A stretch of 64,000 nucleotides of DNA, from NCBI GenBank assembly GCA_020073165.1, contig JAIQFP010000017.1:32351-96350 (forward strand), written 5' to 3'. The notes beneath the pieces are model-generated. The model saw nothing but the letters and a program-made list of their open reading frames with translations, ran no database searches and had not been told where the DNA came from. Below are positions 52,115-60,728 of the stretch, piece by piece (position 1 is the stretch's first letter; each line of letters begins with the position of its first letter). Source of the DNA: Terriglobia bacterium (GTDB lineage: Bacteria; Acidobacteriota; Terriglobia; Terriglobales; Acidobacteriaceae). Made by a program: the position numbers and the translations under genes.

Positions 52115-54118
52115 CTACTCCACCCCGAAAAACTCCTCCACCTGCCGCAATTCCGTCGTCCTCCGGTAATTCGGCAGGCTCTCCACAAACACCCGCCCGT
52201 ACTGCTTTTTCAGGATGCGGTTGTCCAGCAGCGCCAGCAGACCGCGGTCGTGCAGCGAGCGAATCAGGCGTCCGAAGCCCTGTTTCAACGTGATCACTGC
52301 CGCCGGCACCTGGTACTGGAAAAATGCGTTGCCGCCCTCGGCATCAATCGACTTCACCCGGGCCGCCACCACCGGGTCGCTGGGGACGGCAAACGGCAAG
52401 CGGTCAATGATTACGCAACTAAGCTGCTCGCCCTGCACGTCCACGCCTTGCCAAAATGACGCCGTCGCGAACAGTACTGCATTGGGGGTCAGACGGAATT
52501 CCTCCAGCAGAGCGCTCTTGGGCGCATCGCCCTGCAGGAGCATGGGGAATTCGAGCTCTCCCAGCAGACGCTGGTACACATCGTTCATCTGTGCGTAGCT
52601 GGTGAACAGCACGAATGCCCGGCCGCGGGTGATTTCGAGCAGCCTCCGGATACGGTCCGCGGCCTTGGCGGCAAACTGCGGGGTGCGCGGATCAGGCAGG
52701 TCCGGAGGCACATACAGCACCGCCTGGTTTTCATAGTCGAAGTGAGAAGGCAACACCAGTTCACGCACATGATCGAGCCCCAGCCTTCGCCGGATGTACT
52801 CGAAGCCCCCGCCGACAGCCAGCGTAGCCGAAGTCAGCACCGCGCACTCCAGCTTGTCGAACAAGCAGCTCTTAAGAATGGGGGCGACGTCGATCGGTGT
52901 GGCTTGCAGAAAAACGTTCGCCTTATCGCGCCCCCCGCGCCGCCGTTCAATCCAAAACACGGTGTTGTGATCTTCCGCTTCCATCAGGAAGCCCATCTGG
53001 ACCTGGAGTTCCTGTGCCCGGCGAACGAAGTTGAAAGCCTCTTCCGGCTTGGACGGCAGGCTCTCGAGTTCCGCGCCCAGCCGCTGTAGCGACTGCTGCA
53101 GAGCGAGAAACTCGTCGCCGTTCTCTTCCAGGAAGTCGCGCCGGTTCTCGAATGCGAAACGTCCCTCACCCTGCGGTAACAAGGCAAAGAAAAACAGCGA
53201 ACGCTCACGCAGCGACTTGATCGCGCTCGACACCCCCACGGTGTACATGCGGTTGCGCTGCAGGGAAACCTCCACATCGCGGCAAAGGTCCTCCACCCTC
53301 GCGTTGCTGACCGAAATCCCGAAGTAGCTGCCGGCCACATCCTCCAGTTCGTGGGCTTCGTCGAAGATGACCGCGCCGACCTCCGGAAGGATTCCGGCGT
53401 CGGGCGCATACTCGGCTTGCTGCTTGATGGCCAAGTCGGCAAAAAACAAGTGATGGTTGACGATGATGATGTCGCTTTCCATGGCCCGGCGGTGCATCTC
53501 GGTGATGAAGCACTTTTCCCAGGAGCTGCACTTCTGGCCGAGACAGGTGTCGGAGCGCGCGTCCAGCTTCCACCAGAGCGCGCTGGCTTCGGGCAGCGAC
53601 GATAGTTCCGCGCGATCGCCGTTCTGCGTGGTCTTCTCCCACGCCGCAATCGCACGGTAGTGCTCGATTTCTTCCAGACCGCTGAGCACCGGCTGGTCGG
53701 TGAGGTCATAGAGCTTCTTGCGGCACAGATAATTGTTGCGCCCCTTCATGTAGCTGACGTTCAGCTTGCCCTCACCGTTAGGAAAAAGCGCCTGCTCAAG
53801 AAAAGGAATATCTTTGTAGAAGAGCTGCTCCTGCAGGTTCTTGGTGCCGGTAGAAATGACCACGCGCTTGCCCGAACGGATGACAGGCACCAGATAGGCC
53901 AGCGTTTTACCCGTGCCAGTACCCGCTTCCACGATCAGGTGCCGCTTTTCTTCGAGGGCTTCTTCGACCGCCTGCGCCATCTGCAGTTGTCCGCGGCGAA
54001 ATTCGTAGGCGGGATGGGTGCGCGAAAGCAACCCGCCCGGAGCGAAGAACTGGTACAGCGAGACGTCCTTCTTCGCTGTGGGGACGCTGGAAGATGCGGG
54101 CTGGGAGGTCGAAGCCAC
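52115..54118 (-). CDS. DinG/YoaA-like ATP-dependent DNA helicase (XPD-type, Fe-S)
   Basis: The start was placed at the GTG at 54118 (667 residues); the frame continues upstream only as antisense of der and repeat DNA. It has Walker A AGTGTGKT (65-72), the Fe-S cysteines in YLCRKK, DTCLGQKC and EKCFITE, the DEAH box FDEAHELEDVA, and SFWQGVDVQGEQLSCVIID plus GFGRLIRS in the second helicase half. Members unwind forked DNA or R-loops 5'-3' in repair. TATTAT lies about 12 bp before the GTG, which may indicate a leaderless transcript. It is divergent from der. A bulky repeat cluster lies between them. Confidence 0.9.
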   Translation of the reverse strand: MASTSQPASSSVPTAKKDVSLYQFFAPGGLLSRTHPAYEFRRGQLQMAQAVEEALEEKRHLIVEAGTGTGKTLAYLVPVIRSGKRVVISTGTKNLQEQLFYKDIPFLEQALFPNGEGKLNVSYMKGRNNYLCRKKLYDLTDQPVLSGLEEIEHYRAIAAWEKTTQNGDRAELSSLPEASALWWKLDARSDTCLGQKCSSWEKCFITEMHRRAMESDIIIVNHHLFFADLAIKQQAEYAPDAGILPEVGAVIFDEAHELEDVAGSYFGISVSNARVEDLCRDVEVSLQRNRMYTVGVSSAIKSLRERSLFFFALLPQGEGRFAFENRRDFLEENGDEFLALQQSLQRLGAELESLPSKPEEAFNFVRRAQELQVQMGFLMEAEDHNTVFWIERRRGGRDKANVFLQATPIDVAPILKSCLFDKLECAVLTSATLAVGGGFEYIRRRLGLDHVRELVLPSHFDYENQAVLYVPPDLPDPRTPQFAAKAADRIRRLLEITRGRAFVLFTSYAQMNDVYQRLLGELEFPMLLQGDAPKSALLEEFRLTPNAVLFATASFWQGVDVQGEQLSCVIIDRLPFAVPSDPVVAARVKSIDAEGGNAFFQYQVPAAVITLKQGFGRLIRSLHDRGLLALLDNRILKKQYGRVFVESLPNYRRTTELRQVEEFFGVE

Positions 54119-54175
54119 GAAGTCTCTATAATAAGCTGCAGGCTCAGTTAGGGACAGCCGCCCGTACTCGTGTGG

Positions 54176-54196
54176 GGACGGGTCTCTGACCCGTCC
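54176..54196 (+). repeat. GTGGGG-family hairpin
   Basis: GGACGGGTC-TCT-GACCCGTCC, preceded by GTGG. It is followed by a second palindrome GCCGCGGC-N7-GCCGCGGC at 54198-54220, and AGGGACAGCCGCC lies just before it at 54150-54162. Confidence 0.7.
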
Positions 54197-54226
54197 GGCC
54201 GCGGCGTCTCTTGCCGCGGCGAGCAT

Positions 54227-54272
54227 TGCCGATCTTTGCTCGGCTGGGCAGACGAGGACGTCTGCCCCTACG
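54227..54272 (-). repeat. GTAGGG-family double hairpin repeat, copy 2
   Basis: On the minus strand it reads as 9557-9602, with stem GGGCAGACG-TCCT-CGTCTGCCC. The two stem differences from copy 1 are compensatory. The second hairpin has one mismatch (GCCGAGC-AAA-GATCGGC). It ends 6 bp before the first possible start codon of der. Confidence 0.85.
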
Positions 54273-54278
54273 CAAGCC

Positions 54279-55730
54279 TTGGTGAGTACGGTGACGCCAC
54301 CTGACTTCAATTCGACGACTGCCACAGCGACCGGGACTCGGTCTCCCACCCTCGCCATCGTGGGCCGCCCCAACGTGGGCAAATCCACCCTGTTTAACCG
54401 TATCGTGGGTTCACGCCGCGCCATTGTGGGCGACGAGCCCGGCATCACGCGCGATCGCCTTTATGGTGAGACCGAATGGCGTGGACGCCATATGCGCGTG
54501 GTGGATACTGGCGGCATCATCCCGGAAGAAAAGGAATTTATTCCAGCGGAGATTTTTCGCCAGGCCAGAGTCGCGCTCGAGGAGGCCGATGCCGTCATCA
54601 TGGTGGTGGACGGGCGCACCGAACTGACTGCTCCCGATCTTGAACTGGCGCGCCTTCTGATTCGCGGCGGCAAGCCGGTTTTCCTCGCGGTGAACAAAGT
54701 CGATACCGACAAGCAACAAGGGCTGGAGGACGAATTCTATCGGCTCGGCGTGCGCAAGCTGTTTCCCGTCTCGGCGGAGCATGGGCGGGGCGTGGATGAT
54801 CTGCTGGACGCTGTCCTGGAAGTGTTCCCGCCGGAAGAGAAGATAACCACTCAGGACACGGGGGACACGCAGGAAAAGGCCGAACCACGTGAGACCAAGG
54901 TCGCCATCATCGGCCACCCCAACGTGGGAAAGTCCACGCTGCTCAACCGGCTGACCGGCACATCCCGCGCTATCGTTTCGCCCATTCCCGGCACCACGCG
55001 CGATGCGGTGGACGAAATGGTCGAGCACAATGGACGGACCTTCCGCTTTGTTGATACCGCGGGAATCCGCCGCAAAGGCAAAACCCAATTGATGGCCGAG
55101 AAGCTCTCGGTGGTCATGGCGCGCAAGCATCTCGAAGCTGCCGACATTGCCTTGCTGGTCATTGACGCGACCGAAGGGGTAAGCGCGCTCGATGCCACCA
55201 TCGCCGGCTACGCTCATGAGAGCGGACGCTCGGTCATCATCATCGTCAACAAATGGGATCTCGTGATCAGCGGTAAGAAACGCGCCGTGAGCCAGTCGAA
55301 GGCCACCCGCATGCAGGAGAGCAAGCGTCCTGCGGACCGGGCTGCCTATGAGGAGCGATTGCGAGACTCGCTCAAGTTCCTGAGCTATGCCCCAGTGCTG
55401 TTTGTTTCGGCCGCCACCGGCGTCGGGACCGACAAAATCTGGCCCACGCTGGAGGAGGTCGCCACCGAGCGGCGCAAACGCATCGGGACGGGCGAGATGA
55501 ACCGCTTCCTCAAGCAGGTTGATTTCGAACGCGCTTCGGTCCCGGCCCGGCAGCAGGTTAGGATCCATTACGTGACGCAAGCCGCAGTCGCCCCACCTAC
55601 CTTCATCCTGTTCACCGACCGCGCGGTGAAGCTGCACTTCTCCTACCAGCGCTTTCTGGAGAACCAGATTCGGCGGGCATTCGGGTTCGTGGGTACGCCC
55701 ATCTGGATCAAGAACCGCGCTCGGGACTAA
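54279..55730 (+). CDS. der: ribosome-assembly GTPase Der (EngA)
   Basis: The protein has two tandem GTPase domains: G1 GRPNVGKST and NKVD in the first, and GHPNVGKST, DTAG and NKWD in the second, then a C-terminal KH-like domain (ATGVGTDKIWPTLEEVA and FERASVPARQQVRIHY). Der is essential for 50S ribosome maturation. The 483-residue count uses the TTG at 54279; GTG at 54282 is an equally likely start, and no Shine-Dalgarno sequence is visible. Between the two G domains is a charged linker with TQDTGDTQEKAEPRE. It is divergent from the helicase. Confidence 0.97.
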   Translation: MVSTVTPPDFNSTTATATGTRSPTLAIVGRPNVGKSTLFNRIVGSRRAIVGDEPGITRDRLYGETEWRGRHMRVVDTGGIIPEEKEFIPAEIFRQARVALEEADAVIMVVDGRTELTAPDLELARLLIRGGKPVFLAVNKVDTDKQQGLEDEFYRLGVRKLFPVSAEHGRGVDDLLDAVLEVFPPEEKITTQDTGDTQEKAEPRETKVAIIGHPNVGKSTLLNRLTGTSRAIVSPIPGTTRDAVDEMVEHNGRTFRFVDTAGIRRKGKTQLMAEKLSVVMARKHLEAADIALLVIDATEGVSALDATIAGYAHESGRSVIIIVNKWDLVISGKKRAVSQSKATRMQESKRPADRAAYEERLRDSLKFLSYAPVLFVSAATGVGTDKIWPTLEEVATERRKRIGTGEMNRFLKQVDFERASVPARQQVRIHYVTQAAVAPPTFILFTDRAVKLHFSYQRFLENQIRRAFGFVGTPIWIKNRARD

Positions 55731-55731
55731 G

Positions 55732-55768
55732 GTTCACCCACAAAGGACACGAAGGCACACGAAGGGAA
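55732..55768 (-). repeat. short tandem array after der
   Basis: On the minus strand: CCCTTCG TGTGCCT TCGTGTC CTTTGTG GGTGAA. It is related in wording to the CTCTGTGGTGAAAT element and begins 1 bp after the der stop codon. Confidence 0.65.
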
Positions 55769-55934
55769 CCCATGCCGCGGCTGCGTGGCGTATTCCCAGA
55801 CACTACATTACGAAGGTCCATGCCCTTGTCGTTCTTCGTAGAACCTCAGGATTCTTTTCGCTACAGTAGAACTCTGGCACGATCCATCCGGGACTCATCC
55901 CCAGTTCGCGCCATCTCCTCCCCCGAGGAAGCGT

Positions 55935-57080
55935 ATGGCAGCGCCGGGCATCGCTCCAATTCAGTTGAAGCTCGAAACGCCGGTCGTCTCCGGGCCGATC
56001 CCGACCCACGCCTTACTGGCGGCGATGCTGCGCGCCACCGAGCAGGTGAGCGACCTGATTTTTTCGCCCGGCCGCCCGCCCCAGGTGGAAGTCTATGGAG
56101 AGCTGATCCCGGTCCAGGCTCCAGGGTTGCAAGCGCTGAATGCCGACGACACGCGGCGCATCGCTTCAGACCTCATCGGGAACAACAAGCAGGCGATCAC
56201 CACTTTGCGCGAGCAGGGCTCGTGCGATATTTCCTTTGGTCTGCCCGGGCTGGCGCGCTTTCGCGTCAACGTCTTCATTCAGCGTGGCAGCTGCGCGGTG
56301 GTGATGCGGGTGATTCCCACCTCCATCCCTGACTTTGCTTCGCTGGGATTGCCGCCGCAGTTGCGGGAGATAGCCAACCTGCGCGACGGCATCGTGCTGG
56401 TCACAGGGCCCCGTGGATCGGGGAAGTCGTCCACCCTGGCCGCGCTGCTGGACTGCATCAATCAGCGGCAAACCTGCCACATCATCACCATCGAAGATCC
56501 CATCGAGTTCCTGCACAACCACAAGCGCGCCACCATTCACCAGCGCGAGTTACACAGCGATACTCCGAGCTTTGCGTTGGCACTGCGCGCGGCCTTGCGG
56601 CAAGCGCCCAAAGTCATCCTGTTGGGCGAAATGCACGACCGTGAAACCATGGAGATGGTGCTGGAAGCGGCAGAAACCGGGCACCTGGTGTTATCCAGCC
56701 TGAACACGGTGGATGCCGAGAAAACCGTCCAGCGCATCGTGAGCGCGTTCGACGGGCCGGAACGAGGCTCCATCCGCGGCCGGCTGGCCAAGACTTTCCG
56801 CTACATCGTGTCGCAGAGGCTCATCCCACGCGCCGATGGCAGTGGCCGCGTCGCGGTCATCGAAATCCTCAAAGTCGGCCCGCGCACCGGTCAGTACATC
56901 GAGCACGATGACCATCCCGGCCAGCTTCTGCTCGGAGCGATCAAGCAAGGCGCAGCCGAGGGGATGCAGCATTTCGACGGTGAGATTGAGAAGCTGGTGC
57001 GGGCGGGAGTCGTGGATATGGAAACCGCCCTGGCCCACGCCACCGATGCGCAGGCGTTGCGGCAGGCCCTGGGACAATAA
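55935..57080 (+). CDS. PilT/PilU-like type IV pilus retraction ATPase paralog
   Basis: The 381-residue protein has the N-domain (about 20-115) and the PilT-type secretion ATPase core: Walker A GPRGSGKSS instead of GPTGSGKST, the Asp box TIEDPIEFLHN, Walker B-region VILLGEMHDRET and TGHLVLSSLNT, where the usual His of the His box is Asn. The C-terminal AIKQGAAEG resembles the AIR segment. PilT retracts type IV pili using ATP. The changed Walker A and His-box residues make this a divergent paralog, perhaps PilU-like or regulatory. No pilus genes are adjacent. GAGGAAG lies near the ATG. Confidence 0.85.
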   Translation: MAAPGIAPIQLKLETPVVSGPIPTHALLAAMLRATEQVSDLIFSPGRPPQVEVYGELIPVQAPGLQALNADDTRRIASDLIGNNKQAITTLREQGSCDISFGLPGLARFRVNVFIQRGSCAVVMRVIPTSIPDFASLGLPPQLREIANLRDGIVLVTGPRGSGKSSTLAALLDCINQRQTCHIITIEDPIEFLHNHKRATIHQRELHSDTPSFALALRAALRQAPKVILLGEMHDRETMEMVLEAAETGHLVLSSLNTVDAEKTVQRIVSAFDGPERGSIRGRLAKTFRYIVSQRLIPRADGSGRVAVIEILKVGPRTGQYIEHDDHPGQLLLGAIKQGAAEGMQHFDGEIEKLVRAGVVDMETALAHATDAQALRQALGQ

Positions 57081-57305
57081 TCCCCCCTTTTCGAGGGCCA
57101 GTTGCCAATGGAAGGCTGCACCAGCGGTACCCCCGTCCCGATTGCCGCCGAGGTCCTGACAGGTTGGCGGTGTGGTGCGGCACCCATCAGCAGCATCTCC
57201 TACGTGGTTGGGGTGGACAGCCCACGACAGCCGGCGGGGTGGCACCGCCAAGACGGCTTGCGGTTTGCGGCGCTGGCGGCGTGCGCGTAGCATCTAACCT
57301 ACAGC

Positions 57306-58550
57306 ATGAGTCCCACTACGACCACGGCACCGGCGCGTCCCCCCAAGCTGGTTTTCGGCGAAATTATCAGCTTCGCCTATGAAACCTTCATGTCCAACAA
57401 GGTGCGTTTCGCCCTGACCGCGCTGGGTATGGTGATTGGGACGGCTTCCCTGATTCTGGTAGTCACCATTGGGCTCACGGGCAAGCAGTACGTCCTGAAC
57501 CTGATTCAGGCCATCGGCGCCAACCTCATATACGCCGAATACCAGGGTGGGGCCCCGCGCATCACCAATGTAACGGCTGACCCGCTAACCGTTGACGATG
57601 TGCAGGCGGCTTTGCGCGATGTGCCGGGTATTGTGGCGGCTTCCCCGGTCGCTCAACTGGAAGAGCGCATCCCCGTAGGCAGCGGCAAGGAGCGCGATAT
57701 CCAGATTCTCGGCACCTATCCTGAGTACCACATCGTGCGCAACCTGGCAGTGGTTTCGGGAAGGTTCTTTGACGCCGAGGACGAGCAGGCGCACAACAAA
57801 GTCGGCGTGATCACCGACAAGATGGCACAAGATCTCTACGGCTCCCCGGAAGAAGCCGTGGGCAGGGTGATTAAGCTGAGCGGCCTGCCCTTCACCATTA
57901 TCGGGACGTTCAAGGAGCGGGTGGACACCTTCGGCCAGTCCGAAGTCACCAACAACACCATGGTGATCCCCTACACCGTGGCACGCTATTTCACTGATAC
58001 CCCCACCGTGAAGCAGATTTATTTTTCGGTGGCGGATTCATCGATGGTGGGGACGGCGACGGAAGAGATCAAGAAGGTGATTCAGTCGCGCCATCGCCCG
58101 GAGTCGGTGTACAACGTAACCAACCTGACCCAGCTTGTGGCAGTGGCGGAGAAGGCGGCGAACGCGCTAACCATGGTGCTGTTGCTGGTGGCGCTGGTGG
58201 TGCTGCTGGTGAGTGGCATCGGTATCATGAACATCATGCTGGCCACGGTGAGCGCCCGCATCCGCGAGATCGGCATTCGCAAAGCCATCGGCGCCACCAA
58301 CGCCGAGATTCGTTTTCAGTTCCTGGCGGAGGCGATCCTCATCTCTCTGATCGGGGGCGTGCTGGGGGTGATTCTTGGCCTTGCACTACCCTTCTCAGTG
58401 CGGTTTCTTACCGAATATCGTATTCCGATTTCGGGTCTCTCCGTCGTCGTCGCTATTGTGGTTTCCTCGCTGGTGGGGATACTGTTTGGCACGGTTCCGG
58501 CCACCCGGGCCGCCAAGCTCGATCCGGTGGAGAGTCTGCGGTACGAATAG
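57306..58550 (+). CDS. MacB/FtsX-type ABC transporter permease
   Basis: The 414-residue protein has a cytoplasmic N-terminus rich in Thr/Pro, a first helix (VRFALTALGMVIGTASLILVV), a periplasmic MacB_PCD domain (about 75-270), and C-terminal helices including SGIGIMNIMLATVSARIREIG and ending AKLDPVESLRYE. It is the third such permease in the window and, like the two at 45-48 kb, has no ATPase gene next to it. It lies 225 bp behind the PilT-like gene and ends 3 bp before a heptamer array. The substrate is unknown. Confidence 0.9.
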   Translation: MSPTTTTAPARPPKLVFGEIISFAYETFMSNKVRFALTALGMVIGTASLILVVTIGLTGKQYVLNLIQAIGANLIYAEYQGGAPRITNVTADPLTVDDVQAALRDVPGIVAASPVAQLEERIPVGSGKERDIQILGTYPEYHIVRNLAVVSGRFFDAEDEQAHNKVGVITDKMAQDLYGSPEEAVGRVIKLSGLPFTIIGTFKERVDTFGQSEVTNNTMVIPYTVARYFTDTPTVKQIYFSVADSSMVGTATEEIKKVIQSRHRPESVYNVTNLTQLVAVAEKAANALTMVLLLVALVVLLVSGIGIMNIMLATVSARIREIGIRKAIGATNAEIRFQFLAEAILISLIGGVLGVILGLALPFSVRFLTEYRIPISGLSVVVAIVVSSLVGILFGTVPATRAAKLDPVESLRYE

Positions 58551-58553
58551 AAC

Positions 58554-58574
58554 AGTCGTCGGTCGTTAGTCTTC
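58554..58574 (+). repeat. short 7-bp array after the permease gene
   Basis: AGTCGTC GGTCGTT AGTCTTC begin 3 bp after the permease stop codon. The GGTCGTT wording resembles the 23655 array. Confidence 0.6.
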
Positions 58575-58660
58575 AGCCTGAACCAACCAGCCGACCCAGC
58601 GGAGAGTTACCACAGAGAATTGTCAGACAGCGGTGTGTTCGCTGACGACTCAAACAAGCA

Positions 58661-58682
58661 AGCCGGGCTGGTTGGCCCGGCT
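58661..58682. terminator. possible terminator hairpin
   Basis: AGCCGGGC-TGGTTG-GCCCGGCT, followed on the plus strand by CATCTCTTTC. It lies about 110 bp after the permease and could end either that transcript or the minus-strand small gene at 58800. No long T-run is present. Confidence 0.4.
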
Positions 58683-58799
58683 CATCTCTTTCATCACCTT
58701 AAGGGGATACAACTTGGTTCTGAAGCCCCCTTAGATCTTGTCGTCCACCTGGGTTCTCAACGGCGGCGCCAGGGTGGCAGCTTGCGCCGTTTGTCACCG

Positions 58800-59030
58800 C
58801 TACATCACCAAGGCTAAGGCCTCCAACTCCTGTTGCAGGACTGGCAGAGCGCAACCGGCCATCTCCACTCGGCTGGCAGCATCCATGGCTGCCTGCGGAG
58901 ACACCCCGTAGCCTCTTCCCATCAGGAATACCTGCAGGAGTTCGGCGGCCTCGCGGGAATCAATCAACCCACCTTGGAGCAGATCGTTCCGCAGCGCCGT
59001 CAATTCGGTACTGGAAAATCGCTCTTTCAT
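58800..59030 (-). CDS. hypothetical small protein, 76 aa
   Basis: The ATG at 59030 (MKERFSSTELTALRNDLLQG) has GGAGGT about 10 bp upstream; a start at 59039 is possible but too close to that site. The protein is predicted helical and soluble, with DSREAAELLQVFLMGRGYG, SPQAAMDAASRVE and a C-terminal LPVLQQELEALALVM. I do not recognise the family. It could be a small regulatory or structural protein. It is isolated, with about 250-bp gaps on both sides. The sense of the codons and the ribosome binding site support it being real. Confidence 0.55.
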   Translation of the reverse strand: MKERFSSTELTALRNDLLQGGLIDSREAAELLQVFLMGRGYGVSPQAAMDAASRVEMAGCALPVLQQELEALALVM

Positions 59031-59309
59031 GGCCGTCATCACCTCCGACCCTCGCTGCTCTTGAGGGATTAGACTCACTGGGTGCCTTCTTAGTTGCATG
59101 CAATTCGCATGCCGTACCCAGGCCTGTCTCCATATACGTTCGGCAAGACCATTTGGTTTCCTTAAGCCCCTTTAGACACGTGAGGTTGCAGGCAAGCGTC
59201 TGCAGGTAACCGGGGTTTGGGTACGACGGTGGGTCTCAAGGGAATGACACGTTGTGTCGTTGTGGGACGCAAAGCGGCGTGAAACGACACAGGGGTGAAA
59301 AAGCGCAAG
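59031..59309. other. 279-bp gap between the small gene and the Trm112-like gene
   Basis: The region holds the upstream side of the small minus-strand gene. GACACGTTGTGTC at 59247-59259 is a short palindrome, and ACGACAC recurs at 59284-59290. ACGCAAAGC is present, but other parts of a c-di-GMP riboswitch are not. No coding frame was accepted. Confidence 0.35.
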
Positions 59310-59480
59310 TCAGGACGGATCTGTGACCGCCTCATCGATCAGCAGAATGGGGATGTTGTCCCGGATTGGATAGACCCGGTGGCATTCTCCACACTTGAGG
59401 CTTTCTCCGTTTTCCTTGGCCGCCAGCGGCTTCTTGCAGACGGGGCAAACCAGGATGTCGAGCAGGTCCTGAGGGATCAT
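59310..59480 (-). CDS. Trm112-family zinc protein
   Basis: The start at 59480 (56 residues) begins MIPQDLLDILVCPVC, the conserved Trm112 N-terminus; the longer upstream frame is not family-like. Four cysteines C12/C15 and C30/C33 bind zinc, and VYPIRDNIPILL is the typical C-terminal strand. Eukaryotic and archaeal Trm112 activates methyltransferases; bacterial YcaR-like members are uncharacterised but probably do similar work. It is alone on the minus strand, divergent from folD. Confidence 0.87.
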   Translation of the reverse strand: MIPQDLLDILVCPVCKKPLAAKENGESLKCGECHRVYPIRDNIPILLIDEAVTDPS

Positions 59481-59690
59481 GACAAGACGATTGTACGCTT
59501 TGGGGGCAATGGGCAGGAAGCTGCGGGGTGGGGGCAGCAGATTTTCGATTTCCAATTGCCGATTGAGAGCAAACCTGGCGCATAACCGAAAATCGTTCTT
59601 CACGTTTTTCTGGCGCGGAATCACAGCGCTGCGGCCCGGTTTACGATAATATTTTCAGCTCCAACCATCCCATGGAGAAGTGAGGGAAAC

Positions 59691-60632
59691 ATGGCTGCCA
59701 GAGTTCTGGACGGCAACAAGATCGCCGCTGATATCCGAGCGGAAGTGGCTTGCGAGGTAAAAGTGCTGACGGCTGCGGGGATGCGCCCCGGCTTGGCGGT
59801 CATCTTGGTCGGCAACAATCCCGCGTCGGAAATTTATGTGCGCGGCAAGGTCAAGAGCTGCGAGGAACTCGGCATCTATAGCGAAAAGCACACTCCGCCG
59901 GACACCGTTTCCACGGAAGAATTGCTCGAACTGGTGAACGACCTGAACCAACGCGACGAGATTGACGGCATCCTGGTGCAGCTTCCCTTGCCGTCGCAGG
60001 TGGATTCGAAAAAAGTCCTGATGGCGGTGGATCCGGCCAAGGACGTGGATGGCTTCCACCCGGTGAATGTGGGGTTCCTGTCCACCCAGCGGCCGGGGTT
60101 GGTGCCCTGCACTCCGGCTGGAATCATCGAAATCCTGAAGCGCAGCAACATCCCGATAGCCGGTCAGGAGGCTGTGGTGGTAGGACGCAGCGACATCGTG
60201 GGCAAGCCCACGGCAATGCTGTTGATCAACAGCAACGCTACCGTCACGGTTTGTCACTCCAAGACGCGGGATTTGCCGGGCGTGTGCCGACGGGCGGACA
60301 TTCTGGTCGCGGCGATCGGGCGCGCGGGCATGGTCGCGCGTGATTTTGTCCGGCCGGGCGCGACTGTGATTGACGTGGGCATGAACAAGATCAGCGACCG
60401 CAACGAGTTTGACAAGTTCTTCAAGGGCAACGAGAAGCGGGAGCAGGTATTCGCCTCCAAAGGCTCGACCCTGATTGGCGACGTGCATCCAGAGGTGGCG
60501 GAAATTGCCGGCGCGATCACGCCCGTGCCCGGCGGCGTGGGGCCACTGACCATCGCCATGCTGATGGTGAACACGGTGCGCGCTGCCAAACTGCGCAGAG
60601 GCAGCCGGGTGCCTGAACTCGCCAAGGCCTGA
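59691..60632 (+). CDS. folD: bifunctional methylenetetrahydrofolate dehydrogenase/cyclohydrolase
   Basis: The 313-residue enzyme has the active-site pattern ASEIYVRGKVKSC with Y49 and catalytic K53, LVQLPLPSQVD, the NADP motif VVVGRSDIVGKPTAMLL, and DVHPEVAEIAGAITPVPGGVGPLT near the end. FolD interconverts methylene-, methenyl- and formyl-tetrahydrofolate in the cytoplasm, providing one-carbon units for purines and for TrmFO, both encoded in this window. GTGAGG lies 8 bp before the ATG. coaE starts 96 bp downstream behind an inverted repeat pair. Confidence 0.97.
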   Translation: MAARVLDGNKIAADIRAEVACEVKVLTAAGMRPGLAVILVGNNPASEIYVRGKVKSCEELGIYSEKHTPPDTVSTEELLELVNDLNQRDEIDGILVQLPLPSQVDSKKVLMAVDPAKDVDGFHPVNVGFLSTQRPGLVPCTPAGIIEILKRSNIPIAGQEAVVVGRSDIVGKPTAMLLINSNATVTVCHSKTRDLPGVCRRADILVAAIGRAGMVARDFVRPGATVIDVGMNKISDRNEFDKFFKGNEKREQVFASKGSTLIGDVHPEVAEIAGAITPVPGGVGPLTIAMLMVNTVRAAKLRRGSRVPELAKA

Positions 60633-60636
60633 GTCT

Positions 60637-60722
60637 TTTCAACACAGAGGCAGAGAGACACCGGGAAAACTTGCATGAGGTTTCTCAATCGAAGGGTGTT
60701 CTCTGCGCCTCTGTGGTGAAAT
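60637..60722. repeat. inverted repeat pair with the CTCTGTGGTGAAAT element before coaE
   Basis: Left arm 60637-60662 and right arm 60695-60721 are inverted near-copies. The right arm ends in CTCTGTGGTGAAAT (60709-60722), identical to 25288-25301, exactly 6 bp before the coaE ATG. Confidence 0.8.
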
Positions 60723-60728
60723 GTTCCT

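Noticed and set aside
54411..55637. 408-residue antisense frame through der
   Set aside because: It is a shadow of der, whose two GTPase domains are clear.
55772..56332. 186-residue plus-strand frame overlapping the start of the PilT-like gene
   Set aside because: It overlaps the conserved N-domain of the PilT-like gene in another frame and has no family features.
59228..59300. possible c-di-GMP-I riboswitch because of ACGCAAAGC
   Set aside because: The other conserved parts (CACGCACAGGGCAAACC-type strand, tetraloop and receptor, GGTAG segment) are absent, and the position and strand do not fit a downstream gene.
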